A stretch of 64,000 bases of DNA. Origin: Solibacillus sp. R5-41. Its GTDB lineage: Bacteria; Bacillota; Bacilli; Bacillales_A; Planococcaceae. The notes beneath the pieces are model-generated. The model worked only from the letters and a program-made list of their open reading frames with translations, searched no databases and had not been told where the DNA came from. Position 1 is the first letter of the stretch, and each line of letters opens with the position of its first letter. This document shows positions 1 through 8,740 of this stretch, in pieces. The translations under genes were made by a program, and so were the position numbers. The stretch spans positions 426,001 through 490,000 of the forward strand of contig NZ_CP024123.1 in NCBI RefSeq assembly GCF_002736105.1, written 5' to 3'.

Positions 1-182
1 TTTCGGTTAAAACAGGACGCACCATTATGGAAGTCATTGCAGCAAGTTGCGGTTTGTTGCTCGGTGGTCCAGTAGGATTTGGAACTGTTATTTTAGCATT
101 AGGTACAGGCTATATTATTCAGCCCGCATTAATTTATTTTAAACAGAAGCTCGAACAAATTATTGGGGAACCACTCATATAG
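1..182 (+). CDS. YczE/YitT-like membrane protein, C-terminal end only
   Basis: An open frame runs from base 3 to a TAG at 180-182, so only about 59 C-terminal residues are in the window and the 5' end is cut off. They read as a VRT-type polar segment followed by a glycine-rich hydrophobic helix (LLLGGPVGFGTV, then ALGTGYIIQ) and a short lysine-containing tail. This pattern matches the last helix of the YczE family of integral membrane proteins (COG2364), whose function is not established. The family call rests on that short motif only. It is followed after 86 bp by kbl in the same direction. Confidence 0.6.
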   Translation, partial: SVKTGRTIMEVIAASCGLLLGGPVGFGTVILALGTGYIIQPALIYFKQKLEQIIGEPLI

Positions 183-214
183 AGGTGGGAGACTTCTGCT
201 GAAAGAAGTTAAAA
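181..214 (+). repeat. Partial copy of the dispersed intergenic repeat (terminal block)
   Basis: The stretch just after the first stop codon contains GTGGGAGACTTCTGCTGAA followed by AAGAAGTTAAA. It matches the terminal block of the long repeat copies at 41513-41678 and, inverted, at 16533-16728. Only this end is present, so it is a remnant or a solo end. Confidence 0.55.
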
Positions 215-268
215 TTATCAGATTATGATAAAATGAAACTGATGTTAGAACAGAAAGGATGATCAAGC

Positions 269-1459
269 ATGTCAAACGTATTAACGACATTTTTAGATGA
301 AAATTTAAATGTATTACGCTCGCAAGGTTTATACAATGAAATCGATCCTGTTGAAGGTGCAAATGGTCCTATCATTCAAGTGCGCGGTCAGCAACTAATC
401 AATTTATCATCAAATAACTATTTAGGCTTAGCAACAAGTGATGAGCTAAAGCAAATTGCCAAAAAAACAATCGATACATATGGTGTCGGTGCAGGTGCGG
501 TTCGTACAATTAACGGGACACTTGATTTACATGTAAAGCTTGAAGAAACATTAGCGAAATTTAAAGGTACAGAAGCAGCTATTAGTTATCAATCAGGCTT
601 CAACTGCAATATGGCGGCAATTTCTGCGGTAATGGATAAAAATGATGCGATTTTATCGGATGAATTAAACCACGCTTCAATTATTGACGGCTGCCGTTTA
701 TCAAAAGCAAAGATTATTCCTTTTGCCCATGCGGATATGGATGATCTACGCGCAAAAGCAAAGGCAGCAAAGGAATCAGGTCTTTACAATAAAGTAATGG
801 TCATTACAGATGGCGTCTTTTCAATGGATGGCGATATTGCGAAACTGCCGGAAATTGTAGAAATCGCAAAAGAATTTGATTTAATTACGTATGTAGATGA
901 TGCACATGGTTCGGGTGTAACAGGTAAAGGCGCCGGAACAGTGAAGCATTTTGGGCTTCAAAACGAAATTGATTTCCAAATCGGCACGTTGTCAAAAGCA
1001 ATTGGTGTTGTTGGGGGCTATGTAGCGGGTAAGAAAAATTTGATTGACTGGTTAAAAGTTCGCTCTCGTCCATTTTTATTCTCAACAGCGTTACCACCAG
1101 GCGATGTTGCAGCGATTACGCGTGCGGTAGAAATAATTATGGAATCTACAGAGTTACATGATCAGCTTTGGGAAAACGGTCATTATTTAAAAGCGGGTCT
1201 TGCCAAATTAGGTTTCAATATTGGGGCATCTGAAACACCGATTACACCGTGTATTATTGGGGATGAAAACTTAACACAAACATTCTCAAAACGTCTATCT
1301 GAAGAGGGCGTTTATGCAAAATCAATCGTTTTCCCAACAGTTGCAAAAGGCACAGGTCGCGTACGCAACATGCCAACTGCAGCCCATACAAAAGAAATGC
1401 TAGATGACGCACTTGTTATATATGAAAAAGTAGGTCGTGAGTTAGGCGTAATTAAATAA
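269..1459 (+). CDS. kbl: Glycine C-acetyltransferase (2-amino-3-ketobutyrate CoA ligase)
   Basis: This 396-residue PLP enzyme of the alpha-oxoamine synthase family cleaves 2-amino-3-ketobutyrate with CoA to glycine and acetyl-CoA, the second step of threonine catabolism. Visible family features are the N-terminal substrate segment with [11 protein letters not shown], the histidine of [11 protein letters not shown], the PLP-phosphate contacts in DDAHGSG, and the Schiff-base lysine in GTLSKAIG near residue 240. Length is normal for Kbl. The start has an AAAGGATG ribosome site. Its partner threonine dehydrogenase lies 2.6 kb downstream rather than adjacent, with mtnE and mtnU in between. Related enzymes (BioF, HemA) were considered, but the N-terminal sequence and the nearby dehydrogenase favour Kbl. 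Confidence 0.93.
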   Translation: MSNVLTTFLDENLNVLRSQGLYNEIDPVEGANGPIIQVRGQQLINLSSNNYLGLATSDELKQIAKKTIDTYGVGAGAVRTINGTLDLHVKLEETLAKFKGTEAAISYQSGFNCNMAAISAVMDKNDAILSDELNHASIIDGCRLSKAKIIPFAHADMDDLRAKAKAAKESGLYNKVMVITDGVFSMDGDIAKLPEIVEIAKEFDLITYVDDAHGSGVTGKGAGTVKHFGLQNEIDFQIGTLSKAIGVVGGYVAGKKNLIDWLKVRSRPFLFSTALPPGDVAAITRAVEIIMESTELHDQLWENGHYLKAGLAKLGFNIGASETPITPCIIGDENLTQTFSKRLSEEGVYAKSIVFPTVAKGTGRVRNMPTAAHTKEMLDDALVIYEKVGRELGVIK

Positions 1460-1468
1460 CGATATATA

Positions 1469-1503
1469 AAGCTAGAAACGAAATTTGTTTCTAGCTTTTT
1501 TCT
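1469..1503 (+). terminator. Rho-independent terminator of kbl
   Basis: An 11-bp stem (AAGCTAGAAAC paired with GTTTCTAGCTT) is followed by a T run. Its 3' arm overlaps the last codons of the convergent mtnE, so the two genes share this boundary. Confidence 0.8.
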
Positions 1504-2696
1504 TTAATATAGGGCATTACCGAGTTGCGATTGGCGAAAATCCCCAATTTCTCAACACGTCGTATTGCTTCACGTAAGCGTTCTTCATCTACTAATAACC
1601 CAACGCGGATGTAACCTTCTCCGTATTGACCAAATCCATTGCCTGCAGCGACCGCAATATCTGCTTTATCCAGCAATAAATTGGCAAATGATTCGCTCGT
1701 ATAGCCGGATGGTACAGGGAGCCATGCAAAGAATGAACCTTTTGGCGCGGTTATTTTCCAACCGATTTTATGCGCTTCTTCAACAAGAACATTTCGGCGT
1801 GTTTCATACATAGAACGCAACTGTTCAACGCATGCCTGCTCATCATTTAATGCCGTTGCGGCAGCGTGTTGAATAGCAGGGAATTGACTACAAAATAAAT
1901 GATCTTGAATGATGTTAATCGCTTCAATCATTTTTGCATTTCCAACGGCAAAGCCAATACGCCAACCAGCCATATTATAGGATTTTGATAATGTATAAAG
2001 CTCGATTCCGATTTCTTTTGCATCCTTTACTTGTAGGAAACTTGGTGAACGCTCTCCATCAAAACCAATAGAACCATAGGCAAAATCATGGGCAACTGCG
2101 ATATGGTGTTCCTTTGCAAATTGAACCGTTTGCTCAAAAAAGGCAGCCGTTGCTGTACTACCTGTTGGATTGTTTGGATAGTTTAAATACATGAGTTTTG
2201 CACGTTTACAAATTTCAGGGCTTAAAGCTTCGTAATTGGGTAAAAATTGATTTTCAGCCGTCAATGGCATCGTATCAAAGTTTACATCCGCAAGCGCGAC
2301 ACCAGATAAATAATCGGGGTAGCCTGGGTCTGGTAAAAGCATATAATCATCAGCATTTAATAGGGCAAGTGGCAGTTCAACGAGTCCTATTTTTGTTCCA
2401 CCTAAAATAGCCACTTCCGTATTTGGATCGATGTCGACATCATATTCTCGCTTGTAAAAATTTGCTGCTGCTTGACGAAGCTCTGCAATTCCACGAAAAG
2501 GTGAATATTTATGCGTTTGAGGGTTTGATACAGCGAGTTGTAGCGCTTCAATAATATGGTTTGGCGTCGGCTGATCAGGATTGCCCTGTCCCAAGTTAAT
2601 AACATCACGACCCTCTGCTAAGGCTTGATTCACTTTATTGACTAATGCGGCGAAAAATTGTGGAGGGAGCTGCTGAAGTTTTTTCGAAAATTCCAT
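1491..2696 (-). CDS. mtnE: Methionine-salvage aminotransferase MtnE
   Basis: A class I/II PLP aminotransferase of about 401 residues that converts 2-keto-4-methylthiobutyrate to methionine, the last step of the methylthioadenosine salvage pathway. It shows the N-terminal INLGQGNPDQPTP motif typical of MtnE, the YPNNPTG motif, HDFAYG, and the PLP lysine in YTLSKSYNMAGWRIG. The likely start is the ATG at 2696, with AAGGTGA six bases upstream, rather than the TTG two codons earlier. It is divergent from mtnU, as expected for a salvage pair. I found no S-box leader in the intergenic region. The resemblance to Bacillus MtnE extends over the whole length. Confidence 0.88.
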   Translation of the reverse strand: MEFSKKLQQLPPQFFAALVNKVNQALAEGRDVINLGQGNPDQPTPNHIIEALQLAVSNPQTHKYSPFRGIAELRQAAANFYKREYDVDIDPNTEVAILGGTKIGLVELPLALLNADDYMLLPDPGYPDYLSGVALADVNFDTMPLTAENQFLPNYEALSPEICKRAKLMYLNYPNNPTGSTATAAFFEQTVQFAKEHHIAVAHDFAYGSIGFDGERSPSFLQVKDAKEIGIELYTLSKSYNMAGWRIGFAVGNAKMIEAINIIQDHLFCSQFPAIQHAAATALNDEQACVEQLRSMYETRRNVLVEEAHKIGWKITAPKGSFFAWLPVPSGYTSESFANLLLDKADIAVAAGNGFGQYGEGYIRVGLLVDEERLREAIRRVEKLGIFANRNSVMPYIKEKS

Positions 2697-2864
2697 GTAC
2701 AATCACCTTTTCTTCATATTAGTGGAATAATCGTATGCTTTTTATAGATTTAAGTAAAGTGAAAATTATGATAGCTTTGTTCGTAGTGATAAAATGAGCG
2801 TAATTGATAAAAAAAACATGTTAAAATGAAGAAAGAAGTAAAATTAATAAGGGCGGTGTCGGTT

Positions 2865-3653
2865 ATGAAAATCGGGTGTATTCAATTGAATGTTGGGTTT
2901 GGTAAAGTTGATGAAAATTACGAACGTGCGGAAAAGTTAATTCGTGAAGCGGTAGTAGGTGGCGCAGAAATCGTAGTCCTTCCAGAAATGTGGAACACGG
3001 GCTATGCGTTAGAAAAGCTTGAGGAATTAGCAGATGTAAATGGTGAACGTACGAAAGTATTTTTAAGCGCATTAGCAAAAGAGTTGACGGTACATATTGT
3101 AGGTGGCTCAGTTGCCGTAAAGCATAATGATAAGTTTTATAATACGATGTACACATACAATCGTGATGGTAAATTAGTTGGTGAATATAGCAAAGTGCAT
3201 TTATTCCGCTTAATGGACGAGCATTTGTATTTAGAGTCTGGCGATACGATGAATCGTTTTGCACTAGGGGAAATTGAAGCAGGTGGCGTTATTTGCTATG
3301 ATATTCGTTTTCCTGAATGGCTAAGAGCACATGCATTAAATGGAGCAAAGGTGTTGTTTATTCCTGCGCAATGGCCAACACCGCGCATTGATCACTGGAA
3401 AACATTATTACAGGCGCGCGCCATTGAAAATCAATGCTTTGTTGTAGCGGTCAACCGCATTGCACGCAAAGTGGAAAATTTCAACGGCCAATCGATGATT
3501 ATCGGTCCATGGGGTGAAGTGTTATGGACAGGTGCAGAGGATGAGGAATTAGCGATTATTGAAGTTGATTTTTCATTAGTGGATGAAGTGCGAGGGCGCA
3601 TCCCGGTGTACGAAGATCGTCGCCCAAGTTTATATGAGGCTGTTGTTAAATAA
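2865..3653 (+). CDS. mtnU: Carbon-nitrogen hydrolase MtnU, probable omega-amidase
   Basis: A nitrilase-superfamily amidase of 262 residues. The catalytic Glu-Lys-Cys triad is visible as the Glu of VVLPEMW, the Lys of YSKVHLF and the Cys of GGVICYDIRFPEW. In methionine salvage this protein probably hydrolyses 2-oxoglutaramate left by glutamine-dependent transamination, which fits its place divergent from mtnE. The start at 2865 is preferred over an upstream ATG at 2826, because AGGGCGGTG lies just upstream of it and the extra 13 residues precede the conserved first strand MKIGCIQLN. A hairpin terminator follows directly. Confidence 0.87.
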   Translation: MKIGCIQLNVGFGKVDENYERAEKLIREAVVGGAEIVVLPEMWNTGYALEKLEELADVNGERTKVFLSALAKELTVHIVGGSVAVKHNDKFYNTMYTYNRDGKLVGEYSKVHLFRLMDEHLYLESGDTMNRFALGEIEAGGVICYDIRFPEWLRAHALNGAKVLFIPAQWPTPRIDHWKTLLQARAIENQCFVVAVNRIARKVENFNGQSMIIGPWGEVLWTGAEDEELAIIEVDFSLVDEVRGRIPVYEDRRPSLYEAVVK

Positions 3654-3669
3654 TGATATGAAAAAACGA

Positions 3670-3700
3670 AGCGCATCGGTAATCGGTGCGCTTTTTGTTT
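3670..3700 (+). terminator. Rho-independent terminator of mtnU
   Basis: A nine-bp stem (AGCGCATCG with CGGTGCGCT, one G-T pair) is followed by TTTTTGTTT, 16 bp after the mtnU stop. Confidence 0.75.
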
Positions 3701-3764
3701 GACTAATAATGTTGCGATTTTAGGGAAATCTACATATGATAGAACATCTGCGTGCAGTTATGGG

Positions 3765-3903
3765 TCAATCAATTACGCTTTGGCGTAATTGCGTCCAGAT
3801 TTTTTCGAGCATGCTCGAAAAGCCCCCTTAAAAATCTGTGACATCCGCCGGGGGCTTTAACTTGATTCATCCGGGGGTCAAACCCCGGATAAATCAAGTT
3901 AAA
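3765..3903 (+). repeat. Dispersed multi-hairpin repeat, copy A
   Basis: This copy contains, in order, a hairpin AATTACGC/GGCGTAATT, a hairpin CGAGC-AT-GCTCG flanked by T and A tracts, the conserved core GACATCCGCCGGGGGC whose GGGGGC can pair with an upstream GCCCCC, and a long stem pairing TTAACTTGATTCATCCGGGG with CCCCGGATAAATCAAGTTAA. The terminal CTTCTGCTGAAG block seen in other copies is missing. It fills most of the 431-bp gap between mtnU and tdh. No ORF of note lies inside. Confidence 0.8.
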
Positions 3904-4083
3904 ATGAAACGACTATTTCACACGCACAATTGTATTGCTAGAAAAGAAAATTAATTAAATATTGTATTATATAAAAGAACACCGTATAATAACCCTCAAC
4001 GAAAGTTGTTCGCAATAAGGTTTACACGTGTTTTTGTGTATTTTTACAGAGGACAATTGTTTTGTGACAGAGGAGGTATCATT

Positions 4084-5037
4084 GTGAAGAAGATTATTGT
4101 GACCGGTGCTTTAGGTCAAATTGGTTCTGAATTAGTAGAGAAATTACGTAATACGTACGGTGTTGATAATATTATGGCAACAGACATTCGTAAAATAGAA
4201 AGCGATCAAGGTCCATTTGAAGTGTTAGACGTAACGGATGGCAAGCGTATGCACGAGTTAGCTCATGATTTTGGTGCGGACACTATGATTCACATGGCCG
4301 CTCTGTTATCTGCGACTGCCGAAAAAAATCCAGTATTCGCGTGGAATTTAAATATGGGTGGCTTAATGAATGCGTTGGAAGTAGCTCGTGAATTAAATAT
4401 GCAATTTTTTACACCAAGCTCAATCGGTGCATTTGGTCCATCGACACCAAAGGACAATACACCTCAAGATACATTACAGCGCCCAACAACAATGTATGGG
4501 GTAAACAAGGTGGCAGGAGAATTACTTTGCGATTATTACTACACACGCTTTGGTTTAGATACGCGCGGTGTACGATTCCCTGGTTTAATTTCATATGCAA
4601 CGCCTCCAGGAGGGGGAACGACAGATTACGCGGTCGACATTTATTATAAAGCGATTTTAGAAGGTCGTTACACATCATATATTGCGGAAGGTACTTACAT
4701 GGATATGATGTATATGCCTGATGCTCTACAAGCAATTGTTGATTTAATGGAAGCAGATCCAACAAAGCTTATCCACCGCAACGCCTTTAATATTTCGGCA
4801 ATGAGCTTTGAGCCGTCACAAATTGCCGCGGAAATTAAAAAGCATATACCAACGTTTGACATGAGCTATGAAGTCGACCCAGTTCGCCAAGCTATTGCAG
4901 ACAGCTGGCCAAATGCTATCGACTCAACTGCAGCAATTAATGAGTGGGGCTTTAAAGCGCAGTATAATTTAGAAAAAATGACGATCGATATGCTTGAAAA
5001 ATTACATTTGCGTTTAGAAAAGAAAATCATTTTATAA
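4084..5037 (+). CDS. tdh: L-threonine 3-dehydrogenase, SDR (UDP-galactose-epimerase-like) type
   Basis: A 317-residue extended short-chain dehydrogenase that oxidises threonine to 2-amino-3-ketobutyrate with NAD, supplying Kbl. It opens with the Rossmann motif GALGQIGSE, has the acidic NAD-ribose residue in [14 protein letters not shown], and the catalytic YxxxK as MYGVNK. The family usually has about 310-320 residues, so it is full length. The GTG at 4084 is the likely start, since GAGGAGG lies seven bases upstream; the ORF extends upstream to 4006, but that part has no family sequence. This is the epimerase-like family, unrelated to zinc-dependent Tdh. Confidence 0.88.
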   Translation: MKKIIVTGALGQIGSELVEKLRNTYGVDNIMATDIRKIESDQGPFEVLDVTDGKRMHELAHDFGADTMIHMAALLSATAEKNPVFAWNLNMGGLMNALEVARELNMQFFTPSSIGAFGPSTPKDNTPQDTLQRPTTMYGVNKVAGELLCDYYYTRFGLDTRGVRFPGLISYATPPGGGTTDYAVDIYYKAILEGRYTSYIAEGTYMDMMYMPDALQAIVDLMEADPTKLIHRNAFNISAMSFEPSQIAAEIKKHIPTFDMSYEVDPVRQAIADSWPNAIDSTAAINEWGFKAQYNLEKMTIDMLEKLHLRLEKKIIL

Positions 5038-5043
5038 TTCAAA

Positions 5044-5092
5044 ATAAAAAACCACCATCTTGACCTCATTACAGTCAAAATGGTGGTTTTCA
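5044..5092. terminator. Bidirectional rho-independent terminator
   Basis: AAAACCACCAT and its complement form a stem of about 16 bp around a short loop, with A and T tracts on both sides. It can end both tdh and the convergent small membrane-protein gene, and probably the trp operon beyond that gene. Confidence 0.8.
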
Positions 5093-5095
5093 CTG

Positions 5096-5311
5096 TTAAG
5101 CTGCTTTTCGACTCACAAAAAATCGTTTAATAAGCGTCAGCCCTAAGTTGAAAACGAAAATAATTAACGCTACACGGAAAAAAGCGATAAAGTATTGCCA
5201 CATTGTCGTACTTTCAATGAAAAGCTGTGGCATGTCTTGTACAAGTTCATACGTAAAATATCCCGCGATAAAAAGAAAAAAGAGTCCAGCAAAAAAATCC
5301 TTCTTTTTCAT
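5096..5311 (-). CDS. Small two-helix membrane protein, unrecognised
   Basis: A 71-residue protein with a lysine-rich start (MKKKDFF), a hydrophobic helix at about residues 6-20, a short polar part containing QDMPQLF, a second helix at about 42-60, and a basic tail (KRFFVSRKAA). The ATG at 5311 has GAGGGGG seven bases upstream and is preferred over a TTG two codons earlier. It lies about 60 bp after trpA on the same strand, with no terminator visible between, so it may be co-transcribed with the trp operon. I recognise no family and assign no function. Confidence 0.6.
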   Translation of the reverse strand: MKKKDFFAGLFFLFIAGYFTYELVQDMPQLFIESTTMWQYFIAFFRVALIIFVFNLGLTLIKRFFVSRKAA

Positions 5312-5371
5312 ACGCAATCCCCCTCGTATAAGTTTATTTCACTTTACCATATGATGGGAAGAGGAGATAGA

Positions 5372-6151
5372 TTAAAGAACGGTTACTTTTTTTGACGCAT
5401 GAACAAGGGATTCAATCGTCGTCCAATCCTGCTGCTCCAAAGCGGCGACAATTTGACTGCCAACAATGACCCCATCTGCAATAGCACTAAAATTTTTGAC
5501 ATGTTCTGGAGTAGAAATGCCAAACCCGGCCAATATAGGAACCGCACTATGTTGCTTCAATACTTTAAAATGAGCTTGTAAATTTTCTGCAAACTCCGCT
5601 CGAATCCCTGTTGTTCCGTTTACTGTAACCGCATAAATAAAGCCTTCACTCGCCGCTGCTAATTTTTTTACACGCTCAAGAGGGCTCGTTAATGAAACAA
5701 GTTGTACTAATGCGATGCCATGCGTTTTTAATGCTGGATGTAGGAGTGCACTTTCCTCTAAGGGCATATCAGGAACAATCAAACCGCGAATTCCAGCAGC
5801 ATAAGCATCGCGTGCAAAAGCTTCAATGCCATAAGCTAATATTGGATTTAAGTACGTCATCGCAACGAGTGGCACCGAAATGTCATCTGCAAAGCGAGAA
5901 AGTTCCGCTAGTACATTGCGTAACGTTACCCCGTGAGCAAGGGCGCGTTCTCCAGCTTTTTCAATCGTTGGTCCGTCTGCAACAGGATCGGTAAAAGGAA
6001 TGCCAATTTCAATCGCGGAAACGCCAAGCTGCTGCAATTTTAAAATCGTTGGCTTTAACGTTTCAAGTCCACCATCACCAGCCATTATATATGGAATGAA
6101 TGCCTTATCTCCGCGTGCAAGTATTTGCTCAATTGTTTGCTGTAAAATCAT
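5372..6151 (-). CDS. trpA: Tryptophan synthase alpha chain
   Basis: A TIM-barrel lyase of 259 residues that splits indole-3-glycerol phosphate into indole and glyceraldehyde 3-phosphate, passing indole to TrpB. The catalytic Glu is in [11 protein letters not shown] and the catalytic Asp in DPVADGP; the phosphate-binding GFGIS and the VIVGSQIV strand are intact. It overlaps trpB by four bases (ATGA), which implies translational coupling, and is the last biosynthetic gene of the operon. No hairpin terminator follows directly. Confidence 0.95.
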   Translation of the reverse strand: MILQQTIEQILARGDKAFIPYIMAGDGGLETLKPTILKLQQLGVSAIEIGIPFTDPVADGPTIEKAGERALAHGVTLRNVLAELSRFADDISVPLVAMTYLNPILAYGIEAFARDAYAAGIRGLIVPDMPLEESALLHPALKTHGIALVQLVSLTSPLERVKKLAAASEGFIYAVTVNGTTGIRAEFAENLQAHFKVLKQHSAVPILAGFGISTPEHVKNFSAIADGVIVGSQIVAALEQQDWTTIESLVHASKKVTVL

Positions 6152-7335
6152 TGCTCAACGTCTCCTAACTTTTCCATTAATGTGTGCACATCTTTATCCC
6201 CTCGACCTGATAAGCAAACGACAATAATTTCGTCTACTGGTCGTACTTTCGCAAATTCAGCCGCATAATAAATGGCATGGGCACTTTCAATCGCGGGTAA
6301 AATTCCTTCCGTTTCACAAAGGAGCCTTACACCTCGTAATGCCTGTTCATCTGTGACAGAAGGATACTTAGCACGATCGATTTCATGTAAATAGCAATGC
6401 TCTGGTCCAACACCTGGATAATCGAGCCCAGCAGAAATGGAATGCGCCTCTTGAATGAAGCCATTTTCATCCTGTAATAAATACATAAATGCCCCGTGTA
6501 GTACGCCGGTTTTGCCAACATGAATGGCTGCCGCATGCTGATTCGTGTCAACGCCCTCGCCAGCTGCCTCAATGCCATAAAGGGCAACATCCGTATCTTC
6601 AATAAATGGATAAAACATGCCGATTGCGTTACTTCCTCCACCAATACATGCAAATACTGCATCTGGTAAACGGTTTTCCTGCTCAATTATTTGCACGCGC
6701 GTTTCATCTCCAATAATACGTTGGAAATCTCGAACGATTGTAGGGAAGGGATGCGGGCCGAGTGCAGAGCCTAAAATATAATGTGTATCCTCGATATGTG
6801 TAACCCAGTGACGCAATGCTTCATTCACCGCATCTTTTAATGTAGCAGAACCTTTTTCCACAGCAACTACTTTTGTGCCGAGCAACTCCATACGGAAAAC
6901 ATTGAGCTGCTGGCGACGAACATCTTCAGCGCCCATATAGACGATGCATTCCATATCGAGCAGGGAACACGCAGTAGCCGTTGCAACTCCATGCTGACCA
7001 GCGCCAGTTTCTGCAACAATTTTCTTTTTTCCCATACGTTTAGCGAGAAGTGCTTGCCCAATGGCGTTATTAATTTTATGGGCGCCCGTATGATTTAAAT
7101 CTTCACGCTTTAAATAAATTTTCGCACCACCCATTTTTTTTGTTAAGCGTTCAGCAAAATAAAGTGGTGTTTCGCGTCCGACATATTGCTTTAAATAATA
7201 AGCAAGCTCCTTCTGAAAATCAGGATCTTGTTTTGCTTCCTCATATGCGTCCTCTAATTCCTGTAATGGTGTCATCAATGTTTCAGGAACGAATTGCCCC
7301 CCAAATTGTCCGAAACGTCCTTTTGTTGTTGTCAT
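6148..7335 (-). CDS. trpB: Tryptophan synthase beta chain
   Basis: A PLP enzyme of 395 residues that condenses indole with serine. The N-terminal [13 protein letters not shown] segment, the PLP lysine in [13 protein letters not shown], the catalytic ETGAGQHG loop, the phosphate-binding GGGSNA and the C-terminal CLSGRGDKD are all present, so this looks fully functional and of the TrpB1 type that pairs with TrpA. It overlaps trpA and trpF by four bases each. Confidence 0.96.
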   Translation of the reverse strand: MTTTKGRFGQFGGQFVPETLMTPLQELEDAYEEAKQDPDFQKELAYYLKQYVGRETPLYFAERLTKKMGGAKIYLKREDLNHTGAHKINNAIGQALLAKRMGKKKIVAETGAGQHGVATATACSLLDMECIVYMGAEDVRRQQLNVFRMELLGTKVVAVEKGSATLKDAVNEALRHWVTHIEDTHYILGSALGPHPFPTIVRDFQRIIGDETRVQIIEQENRLPDAVFACIGGGSNAIGMFYPFIEDTDVALYGIEAAGEGVDTNQHAAAIHVGKTGVLHGAFMYLLQDENGFIQEAHSISAGLDYPGVGPEHCYLHEIDRAKYPSVTDEQALRGVRLLCETEGILPAIESAHAIYYAAEFAKVRPVDEIIVVCLSGRGDKDVHTLMEKLGDVEQ

Positions 7336-7949
7336 AAAATTAATTCTCCTTTCGCTTTTTCAATAAATGTCTTAATGGCGTCGATATTTTTTTGTCCATC
7401 CACTTCAACTCCACTTGAAACATCCACTGCAAAGGGCTCGACAAGTGTAATCGCAAGCGCAACATTTTCTGCATTTAAACCACCAGCTAAAATCACTTTT
7501 TCCAGCGGGATTTTTACATCATCCAATAACGTCCAGTCAAATGAATGACCGCTTCCTCCTCGGTAATCCGTACTAGGTGCATCAAATAGATAGAAATCCA
7601 CATCATATTTTGCCGCTTGTACTACATCCTCTTTTGAACGAATGGAAAATGCCTTTATGGATGGCAGTCCGATTGCTGCTATCATTTCAGGCGTTTCATC
7701 TCCGTGATATTGAATATAATCAAGGCCCACATTTCGAGCGATTCGTGCAATTATTTCAGGCGCTTCATTAACAAACACTCCCACTTTTTTTACCTCTTCC
7801 GGGATCATTGCGGCTAAATTGATTGTTTCCTCTACCGATATACGTCTTTTACTAGGCGCAAACATGAATCCGATAAAATCAGCGCCTGCCTGTATTGCCG
7901 CATCTACATGTTTGGTCTTTTTTAATCCGCAAATTTTTACTTTTGTCAT
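7332..7949 (-). CDS. trpF: Phosphoribosylanthranilate isomerase
   Basis: A TIM-barrel isomerase of 205 residues in the third step from anthranilate. The catalytic Cys is in VKICGLKK near the N-terminus, QYHGDE follows strand 3, and the catalytic Asp with the phosphate site is in VDVSSGVE near the C-terminus. Length is normal. Four-base overlaps with trpC and trpB place it in the translationally coupled chain of the operon. Confidence 0.95.
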   Translation of the reverse strand: MTKVKICGLKKTKHVDAAIQAGADFIGFMFAPSKRRISVEETINLAAMIPEEVKKVGVFVNEAPEIIARIARNVGLDYIQYHGDETPEMIAAIGLPSIKAFSIRSKEDVVQAAKYDVDFYLFDAPSTDYRGGSGHSFDWTLLDDVKIPLEKVILAGGLNAENVALAITLVEPFAVDVSSGVEVDGQKNIDAIKTFIEKAKGELIL

Positions 7950-8740
7950 CGATTTTCGCCATCCTTTGTCATTATGTCGATTTGTAGCGATTGAAGTGAT
8001 TTTTTGACGTCACCGCTGCGCATTAATGATTCCCCAACTAAAACACCTCTTGCACCAGCTTTCGCCACGAATTGTGCATCTTCCACATCCCAAATGCCGC
8101 TTTCACTTATGAAGGCAATATCGGAGTGGGGGAGTTGCTCGGCGATTTCCTTTGTATGCAGTAAATTGACTTCAAAAGTATTTAAATTGCGGTTATTTAC
8201 ACCGACAATTTTCGCCCCAATTTTAAGTGCGCGCTGCAGTTCTTCCACATTATGTACCTCTACAAGCACCTCTAAATTTTGGGCAGTGGCATAAGCATGT
8301 AACGAGTGTAATTGGTCATCAGTTAGCGCAGCCACAATTAGTAAAATAACGGATGCCCCCGCAGCTTTTGCGTAATCAATTTGGACCGTATCAATCATAA
8401 AATCCTTGCATAATACCGGAACATTAACGGCGTTCGCAACCGCGTTTAAATCCTCGAATGAACCTTTAAAAAATGCTTGCTCTGTTAAAACGGAAATACA
8501 TGCCGCGCCAGCTTCTTCATACTGCAGTGCCTGTGTAACAGGATCAATATGTGTCGCGATATCCCCTTTAGAAGGGGAGGCGCGCTTCATTTCAGCGATA
8601 ATTTGTACTGTTTTTGTGTACTGCAATGTTTCGTATAAAGAGGGGCGCTGTTTTTGAACTGTTTGGAAGCTGGGCTCTTTTGCAAGTAAAGCAGGTAATT
8701 CCATTTTTTTTTGGTTAATAATTTTCGTTAAAATTGTCAT
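7946..8740 (-). CDS. trpC: Indole-3-glycerol phosphate synthase
   Basis: A TIM-barrel enzyme of 264 residues that closes the indole ring from CdRP. Visible motifs are the catalytic Lys of IIAEMKRASPSKG, CKDFMID, GVNNRNLNTF, the ISESGIW loop and GVLVGESLM. It is a separate protein, not fused to TrpF as in enterobacteria. It overlaps trpD and trpF by four bases. Confidence 0.95.
   Translation of the reverse strand: MTILTKIINQKKMELPALLAKEPSFQTVQKQRPSLYETLQYTKTVQIIAEMKRASPSKGDIATHIDPVTQALQYEEAGAACISVLTEQAFFKGSFEDLNAVANAVNVPVLCKDFMIDTVQIDYAKAAGASVILLIVAALTDDQLHSLHAYATAQNLEVLVEVHNVEELQRALKIGAKIVGVNNRNLNTFEVNLLHTKEIAEQLPHSDIAFISESGIWDVEDAQFVAKAGARGVLVGESLMRSGDVKKSLQSLQIDIMTKDGENR

Noticed and set aside
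2697-2864. An S-box (SAM riboswitch) between the divergent mtnE and mtnU genes.
   Set aside because: The 168-bp gap shows neither the conserved S-box core nor a terminator pair.
4006-4083. A 26-codon N-terminal extension of the threonine dehydrogenase.
   Set aside because: The extension precedes GAGGAGG and the conserved Rossmann start; translation most likely begins at GTG 4084.
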